Positions 55,964 through 64,000 of a stretch of DNA of 64,000 nucleotides are shown piece after piece. The notes beneath the pieces are model-generated. The model was not told the DNA's origin. It was given only the letters and a program-made list of their open reading frames with translations, and did no database searches. Every line of letters starts with the position of its first letter. The stretch's first letter is position 1. A program made the translations under genes and the position numbers. Origin of the DNA: Limonium bicolor (lineage: Eukaryota > Streptophyta > Magnoliopsida > Caryophyllales > Plumbaginaceae); contig CM041779.1 in the NCBI GenBank assembly GCA_023374045.1, positions 4,340,001 to 4,404,000 on the forward strand, written 5' to 3'.

Positions 55964-58900
55964 GGTTTTTCTTTCTAAGTCACGAATCCTCGCAGACGTT
56001 TCCCGTTATCCCAATATTCCTATGCTCATTGTTTTTGACTCAGTATCCTTCATCAGAGCGGTACTCCGCTCTGATACCACTTTTTGTAACACCCCAAATC
56101 CTAAACCTGTACTAGCGTCGTAAGTCGTAGCATAAATAATATAAGTTCGCAGCAGAAATAAAGCTAACTACCCATGGTGTTACATGCCGTTACTCACCCT
56201 TGTGAGCAACAAGGCATCCTTAGTCTATCCATCCACATCAACTACTTAACGCTGTGATGAACAGATACTGAGCACTCTAATTATTACAGACCAAATCCAA
56301 ACTAACTGAGTAACTAAATCAAATACAACAATCTCCAAATATAGAACATAATAAAACTACAAAGTATTTATTAAAACACAGCAGCTACCCTGTTCCCCGC
56401 ACTACGGCTTGTATCTTCTTCAGTGACCTGAAATGTTTTGCCCATTGAAGGGCTCAGCAATCGAAATGCTGGTATGCTAAATGTAGTCCTAAGTCTTCTA
56501 GATTCCTTAAGTCGTTTTAGTCATCTTGATATTAGATTCATTACAAGATAATCCGGTTTACAAGAATAACAGTAAAACTGTAGACATTGAATAATCACAT
56601 AACAATTCACCTACAAACATTAGTGCATAATATACACAACACCAATAATCCACCAATCACCAAACCTGGTAATCATATTTAAAACAACTATTCTTGTTAG
56701 TAGGTCACATTACCCTTATCCTTTTTAAACCAACCACTTAACTTTCCAATTAATTTCACCTCAGGCATCATGTCAAGACAACCCTTAATAATCTTTGATA
56801 ATGGACAGTGTGTCCCCTGGGTTCCAAAAGAACCGTTACCAGCTGACCTTATGGCCCTGGATAATATTTGACCGATCCGGTCGAACCTGTGCACCAACGG
56901 CAGTGCCTTCCGCCATCCCCGAATGTGGCTGATGGATTTCCTTTGAGTGACTCCCCATTGAAGTCTCTCATAGTGATCACAATGCGCAACCAGAAAGTCG
57001 AAACAATCCGGATTCCTCTCTTAGTAAGTTAGCCCTTTTTGTCAGTGGTACAATAACCAATATTTGATTTAAAATCTTAATAGTTGACCTTTGTTAGGTT
57101 CAAAAGTACCTAAAGGTCAGTTAGTCCTTTTCCCAGTTTAAATGTATAAACTTCCAGTCATAAGACGTTCGCGTATAAAATACAACACAACAACTTAAGC
57201 AATACAGTACACCATAACGTATACATAAAATCACAGATATCATTTTTGATAATTAAACATATAATGTCTGGACCTTAGGAAAACCCTTCGGACATTCAGA
57301 CCACACAATTAACATACCGTTCACCGGGGTAACAGCTAGCTTGACAATGCACGCCCTAGTAATTCTTTCACGTACGCTGTTATTTATACATACAATAACG
57401 TGTATTATTAATATGACCGTCCACTAAATACTACAGTACAGTCACTGTAGAGTTTATTCTCGTTGTACACCAACTTGTATGTTATTTATTTTCCCTGTTA
57501 TTTCAGCAGTGGTCCTAGATAACCTAACAGTTCATTATTTTATGTGGAGTTCACATGTGATAATGAATTTCCATTATACAGTATATCCTTATCTCATTAA
57601 TTATATACTGATAATTATTTCCACTTATCATTTATATCATATCATTTAGTTACTTATGTTATAACCACCTTTATTTTATAAACTTTATATTATACTCCAC
57701 AGTATGCCATAATTCATAGTTTTACTTCATTTCTTTATTAAATTACAACACCATCCCTATTAATCCGGTATTTATATTTTTACCCAATAACTTTAAATTA
57801 TCAAATAATCATATAACTTTTATAATTTATTAATTAACCACTTTAACATTTCAGAAATTACTAAAATAATTATTCTAATCTTTATAAATTACCAATTGAC
57901 CACATGTACTTTTCGGTTTTAATATTAGCTTTCATATATTTACATTTTAACCCTTAAAACTTTATATATTTTACATATTAACTTATAAACCATAGTTTTA
58001 ACATTTAATTATCTTAATTACCGAAAAGACCCATATATTCTTGCAAATTATATTTCCGCCCCTATTCAAATCGGTTTTTACATATATACTTTTATAATTA
58101 CATATTCATCCTAAAACTTTTATAAACTTAATGTTTCATGTCCTAAATCATTTTAATCCAAAGTTTTTGGTCAACACTTTGACCAAGACTTAATTTCATA
58201 CTTAATACTTTAATATACCCATAAAATCATATATATTCTCGGTTACACTCTAAACTTTCCAATAATTACAAAATAGCCCCAAAACTTGATAAAATGTTAT
58301 TTAAACACTTAAACATTTATTTAAATTCACCAAAATTCATAATATTAATTCCTACCTTATATTATATCTAATTATGCCAAATAACCCCTTATGTTCTCGG
58401 CAATTATAATTTATACACTAAACTTTTCAAATTTACATTTTAGCCACATAACTTATTAAAATAGCCATTTAAATACTTGTAGCTATTTTTAATATTCCAA
58501 ATTTATAATATAAGTTAACTTATATATATGTTAAAATTAACCAAATCTCATATATTGCTCTCGGCCCTAATTTAATTTTATCATATGGTTTTAAAACTTG
58601 ATTTAACTTTATAATAAATACATATAAATGTATACAAGCCATATAACACTTCTAAAAAATTTGCTAATGACTTAAAAAAATTATAACCTCAAAATATAAC
58701 ATTTTTTCCTAGACCACTCGGTTTATTTATTTATGTAACTTAATTAATTTTTTTGACACAAATATATATCTTAAGGTAATAACCTTGCCTTATATGTTAT
58801 AAATTATTTTCTTGATACTTTAGCTACATAATTTCGGCCTTAATATTAACTTGGCCTAAACATGATTTTTATACTAAAGTTTGAAGCTTAAATTAAACTT

Positions 58901-61225
58901 AAACTTAATAAACCTTGTTTATATAAACTTACCCTTAAATCAAGACAATTCTTGTGCTTGATTTTTCCTTGGATTTCCAAGCTCTCCAAATGCTATTTTG
59001 TTGAAGAATTTTCGGCCTCCTTGTACATATGGAGATCCATTTGTTAGTCCTCTAACAAGAGTTTATAAATAATTTGTAGTAATTTTTACAAGAGTTTACC
59101 TTAGGAATTTAACAAGGTATTTTTTGTACACCTTGGGATGATGGTAGATCCAAGTTTCCTTCCTGAAATAATGAAGAGAATATAGGTTTAGAAGTTCCTA
59201 AATTTCGAAAATTGCTTAAGGTAATTTACTAGGATTTTCAACATAAAAATACCTTAACTTGTTCTTGTTGTGCCTTGTGTTGTTGTTGAATCTAGGAACC
59301 TCCTTGGAACATATGCTTGGCGAAAATTGTAGGATTGCTAGGATGATTTCTTGCTTCAAGACTTGATAGATTTAACTAGGAAATTACATTAAATGGTGTT
59401 AGAACTTAAAAACACCATTAATGGAGCTTAGTAGCTCTTAGGAATTAACTTAGGAAGGAAGAAGAAAAGAGAGGAGAAAAGAGAGCTTACCTTCCGATTG
59501 ATGTGAGCAAGGAAGGAAAGACAAGCTCACGTTGGTTAATAAGGTAGGAAAGACAAGGAATCAATTTTGGAATAATTGATATTATTCAAGGCATTATTTT
59601 ATGCCTTTTTTTTTTTATATTTGACTTCAAATTGACTACAAGAGTCTCTTAATTGGAGTAGGTTTTCGGTTGATTGGCAAGGAAATAATGAAGGCTTGAT
59701 TGATAGTTTGAAAGAAGAAGTCAAGATAAGGTTGGTATATGTCTCTCTTTGATTTTTCTTCCTTGATTTGTCTTGTTTTTTCCATGTCCCCTACGGTTGT
59801 ATTAGAGCAGATTGGCTCTTGATTTCTTTGATGATTGAAGACATAATATCATGCCTATGTAGATAGGCATTCTAGCTTAATTTTTATAAGGCACACTCAC
59901 CTTATTTTCTTTGTAGAAATCGGTCACTATGTGCTTAAGATACAAGTTGATTTTGTTTGATAGGAGACAAGATTATCATGCTAGTTAGGTTTGTGTTTGT
60001 TGACTAATAAATGAGGCAATCAACCTCTCTTTTTCTTGTCAAAATCGGCAGCCATATGCCAAATGAGCCACTTGTTTTACCTTGTTTAATTGACTAGTCA
60101 AATGTATGACTAGATTTGTATTTAATTCCTTTATCTTAATATAAGCTAATGTTCATTATTTTCTTGCAGGGGAAATCGACAATGGAGGCCTATATTGACT
60201 GATTTATTTGTTACATAATTATATAGTACATGCTAGGTGAGTCACATTATCATAAGACACATTTTTTTGTTAAAACTAGCCAAAAATTGCCCATTTTAAC
60301 GCATAGAATGGAGGTCAGATGGGCTTGATTTTTAACTTGATTTTTGTTACACTATATTTTACTAAGACCATACTAATATGTTTAATAGGTTACAGCATTT
60401 AATTGGTACATTTTATTATGGTAAAAGATGAAAGTTTTAAGGTAAAAATGCTGATTTTCGGTACTTTTTTGTCCCAATTATCGCCCCCATTTGTACTATG
60501 AATTTAGTACTGCCATCAATTGATTTAGATGGTCATTTTATCCACTTTTAAGTTTATCAACTCGTGGCTCCTCAAAAACTTCAAGGTAATTGCGTAAAAC
60601 GCATTTTCGTGACACCCGAAGGTGCGTTTTTGTGCTTTAAGGATTTCTCTGAAAAACAAGTAGTCGCTATGTGTTCCAAGTGTTTATTGACATTGTTTAT
60701 AGTCAATAATAATATGTTAAGGTGTTACATTGAGTTATATGGGGTTATATAAACTCATAACACAATTCTCGGGCTAACCGGGCAAAAAGGAGCGTTAAGA
60801 AACTCCCCCGAGTATTTTGTCTTTAACTGAGAATTTATCTTGAGAACTTTGTCTTAAATGTTCATTAAGGTACTATTATGCATTTAGAATGAGTTGTAAT
60901 GCTTTACTTTATTTAATAAGGTATTTTCGGGACCTTCGGGCCTTGAGGGGCCTTTAAGAGAATTCCCGGGCATTTCGTATTTTTACTCAGTTCTAACTGA
61001 GGAATTATGTTTCAAAGGTCATATAATGATCCTTGATCATCTTTATATGATGTTCATAGCTTATATAATTTGTCTACTTAAGGTCGGGCTTTAACGCACG
61101 TTTTTGACCTTAAGGAGTTTAGGTGTGTTTTAACGCCCGAGTGTTTATATACTTTTATTAGGGTTTAGTAATCCCATAAATAACTATTTATCATTTTTAA
61201 CTCTTTAAATGCTAGGGGTATTTCA
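55964..61225 (-). mobile_element. Element C: leader, PBS and 5' LTR
   Basis: This continues element C beyond E. The leader is 55964-56051, then the PBS hairpin, then the LTR from 56085 (TGTAACACCCCAAATCC) to 61225 (GGGGTATTTCA), 5,141 bases. The LTR shares the 13-mer (57313-57325) and the CGCAG phrase near its end with the A and B LTRs but is otherwise diverged. No gene is seen inside; 57500-58900 is strongly AT-rich. Confidence 0.86.
56052..56079 (-). other. PBS of element C within a hairpin
   Basis: PBS TGGTATCAGAGC (56068-56079, minus) overlaps the dyad ATCAGAGCGG-TACT-CCGCTCTGAT (56052-56075), identical to that in B. Confidence 0.88.
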
Positions 61226-64000
61226 TTTACTCATCTTTTGTTTACTCGTATCATCAGTTGGGCGTTATGTTGGGACTACCCGTAGTTAGTTCTCACTGGA
61301 CAGTCATCCCACGTACACACAAAGGTGCACATTGCCAAGGATCGGTAGATCCCAGGACTTCCACTTGCCTAATAAAGGCATCCATGAAAAGGCCAAAACA
61401 AGGTACCGGCGGTAATACAATTCGACCAATGATCTATTTGGGCTCGTTAGAATTTAACAAGAGTAAGCCCGATCCGGGTGTTATACTCTAGTGATCACTA
61501 TGCACAACCAGTAGTCGAAGACTAAACTGGATTTCCATCTCATACACCAACTATCCATTATGTGATTAAATCTTTAATCAATTACCTAAAGTATAATCGT
61601 AGGTTATGGAGAATTCATTATTGATACAACAGCCTTCGAGGTCTTACGCAAACACCTAGAAGTAGCCTAGGTCATATTCATGTTCGAGATCTATGCTCTA
61701 GAGACCAGTAATCCCGAGTCTCATTAAGTGTTTTACTTAGGTTGTTTAGGAATTATAAGGTCTCCTAATTGTTGATATCTAAGTTGAGTGATAATCGGTA
61801 TCACTTAGTCTGATAGACGTTCACACACAATTATAATCGCTAGACAGTCGAGCAATTTAATTCATACAAATCATGTGTATCACACATATCGCTCTTAAAC
61901 AGTTAAAACAAATAATATCTGAACCCAAGGAAACCCTCTGGACGTTCAGACCACACATTCACATACCGTTCACCGTAATAATCGCTAGCGTGAATATTCA
62001 CGCTCACCTGGTACTCCTCGTAGCTCGTCCTCTAGCGCATGTCTTCTAATGCACTCAACTCTAGAATACGAGACTATATATTAGCTCTCTGTAATATGGA
62101 CTAATTCTGTATCCGGACTAGTCACTAATCCCCCTAGTAATTACCCTGTGATTGTTCAACGTTTATCATTCGGGTTTTAAACGGTTTGGGATTAGTTAAA
62201 TCATCCTCTAACTATATTGTAATTAACATGCAGTATTTATTAACTACTTAGGATTTAGTCCAAATAACTTATCTCATTTATTCATAGGTTTTCTATTTAT
62301 ATATAATACACACATCCATATAGTTTGTTACTATATGTTAATTATATCCTTGACTTATAAACCTTTATTTCTCCTTTAAGTTATGAGTTGGTCAACTTGA
62401 CCTCTCTGGTTAATTGAGTTGACTTGACCAATTATATTGACTTGGTTAGTTTATCCAAGTACATAAGGTTATATAATTCATATTATAACCCTTGTATTAT
62501 ATAATTCACTCACCATCTAATTTGTTATACTTTAACATTAGGACGTTATATCTGAGGTGTCATAATTTATCTTCACATTTCATAACATCTCTTATTTAAT
62601 ATTATATGGTTTCGACCATATCATATGATCCATTCACTCCATATATTCTTGTATATATATATATGAATTATAAAAGTTATTTATTAAAATATATCTTATC
62701 ATTTTATGTAAGGTATTAATCTCACTTAGTTGTGTCATCTTACACAAACCCATATTAAGATTATAATCCTAAGGTTATTTAACATTATATAGTACATTAC
62801 TAAACTCCTAAAGTCTATTTAATACTCCGCATTATTTTATTACCTTACTATTTCATCACTTGTACTAGTTTAATTAATGACATTAATACTTTATAATTGC
62901 TGTAACATTTATAACCTTACGAAGCATAGTCTAAGATTCAATCATAATCTTCATATTGTACGCATAATACATAAGATTTTTTAATTACTAAAATCCTTAA
63001 TGGTGTCACATTATTTAGCCAAATAACTTCCAACCTTAGAATTTGAATCCAATTATACTATATCTTTTAAGTTAATTCCTCTCTTACCTAGTATAATCTA
63101 ATCCTCTAACTGCATATACGTACTTATACACATATATATATATATATGTACGTAGTCTCATTGACCCCAATGTTAACCTATATATATATTTATCCATCTG
63201 AGTTCTCATACAATTAATATCAACCTTATTACTTAACAATTAATACAAGTTTATAAACCTATTACTTAACAATTAATATCAATTTGTAAAATAATTCCTT
63301 ATCGTTTTAACTAACAATTGATCCTTTAATAAAATTCATTAATCTCCTTTACAACTTACTAATTTAATACCTAACCATTCAAAGTTGATCCAATCCAATA
63401 TTCTAATTCTTATCCACTTCTAGCTTGAGTTTAAGCCCTTTATAAAATATTGGTCAATGGGCTAGAAGTCCACTTGACTAACTTCCAAATCAATTAGGCA
63501 ACTCAATTTGATTAGTCTTCTATTAATTTAATGGGCTATTCTTTTAAGCCCAATTTAGTTTGACTAACCCAAAAACAATTTTGACTGGTCAAAATCCTCA
63601 ATTTATTTTGACCTATCAATTTTAAATTTTGAGTTGGTCAAAATCCCTAATCTGATTTTGACCAATTCAATTCTAATTTTAACAATTCATTCCAGAATTT
63701 GACCAAGTCAAAATCTTGAATTTGATTTTGACCACTTTTTTTCAAATTGTAGTTTAGCCCTTGAGTTCCCAAAATTTACAAACTGACACTAAACATATAT
63801 AATTTACGTTTTTACACCAGATTTCTTATATTTACGTTTTTGGCCAAATTTCACCAAATTCATTTTCGCCCCTCAATTTTTGAAGTCTCCTAGTTTTCAT
63901 TCTAGATTTTCCAAACATTCCAAAATTCAAATTATTTCAAGTTCCCTTCTCGGTTTACCAAATCCCTAGGTTTGACCAAAATTCTAAAATTTTGACCAAA
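61226..64000 (-). mobile_element. Fragment F: decayed LTR related to that of element C
   Basis: No end TGTAACA is seen, so it begins inside an LTR. It shares patches with C's LTR in the same orientation: GTGATCACTATGCACAACCA (61491) against GTGATCACAATGCGCAACCA (56973), and CATACCGTTCACC with its left flank (61930-61974 against 57280-57325). Element C's LTR appears to have inserted into it, and it runs off the window. The last 600 bases are rich in TTTGACC/GGTCAAA phrases. No gene is seen. Confidence 0.6.

Overview
This is a repeat-dense plant nuclear window, most likely from an angiosperm with a large genome. The evidence is Ty3/gypsy chromovirus-type retrotransposons with 4-5 kb LTRs, a CACTA (En/Spm) DNA transposon, a plant-mobile-domain (PMD, MAIN-like) gene, initiator-Met and Arg tRNA primer sites, and GT-AG introns. 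I see no intact conventional host gene, no rRNA or tRNA gene and no CRISPR. The species cannot be read from the sequence.

Layout. 1-6118: a decayed PMD gene (+) split by a solo LTR (1805-4535, target duplication ACTTC). 6119-8232: the 5' end of a CACTA element with hairpin subterminal repeats and a broken TNP2-type transposase. 8233-22573: element A, a Ty3/gypsy element on the minus strand with 3.9 kb LTRs. 22574-31809: the 3' half of a non-coding element D (+) ending in LTR L1. 31810-42311: element B (-), cut within integrase by L1, with its 5' LTR L2 at the right. 42312-44811 plus 55964-61225: element C (-), split by element E (44812-55958, -, target duplication CCTAG), a young non-coding LTR element that itself holds a solo LTR (46829-48995, target duplication TATGC). 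61226-64000: a decayed LTR-like fragment F.

The unusual biology is in elements A, B and C. All three carry an AlkB-type 2-oxoglutarate/Fe(II) dioxygenase domain between the Gag zinc knuckles and the protease, apparently taken from a plant ALKBH1-like gene. The Gag region is split by short GT-AG introns. In all three copies the zinc-knuckle exon ends in phase 1 and the AlkB exon opens in the matching phase with the same short peptide (F-[DS]-I-C-Y-P), so splicing would give a Gag-AlkB fusion. The protease exon has its own phase-1 acceptor just after the AlkB stop codon, so skipping the AlkB exon would give Gag-Pol. Intron content differs between copies (B has all four gag introns, A lacks the second, C lacks the first), as expected if spliced RNA is sometimes reverse-transcribed. 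The Fe- and 2OG-binding residues are kept in all three copies although pol is damaged in A and B and absent in C. I infer a retrotransposon family that carries its own nucleic-acid demethylase and balances Gag-AlkB against Gag-Pol by alternative splicing.

Other shared signals: a hairpin that folds the primer-binding site onto itself in A, B and C; a 13-nt motif (GGTGAACGGTATG) in the LTRs of A, B/D, C and F; and dense GTCCG/CGGAC palindrome arrays in four different LTR types. Every pol region is damaged, so none of these copies looks autonomous.
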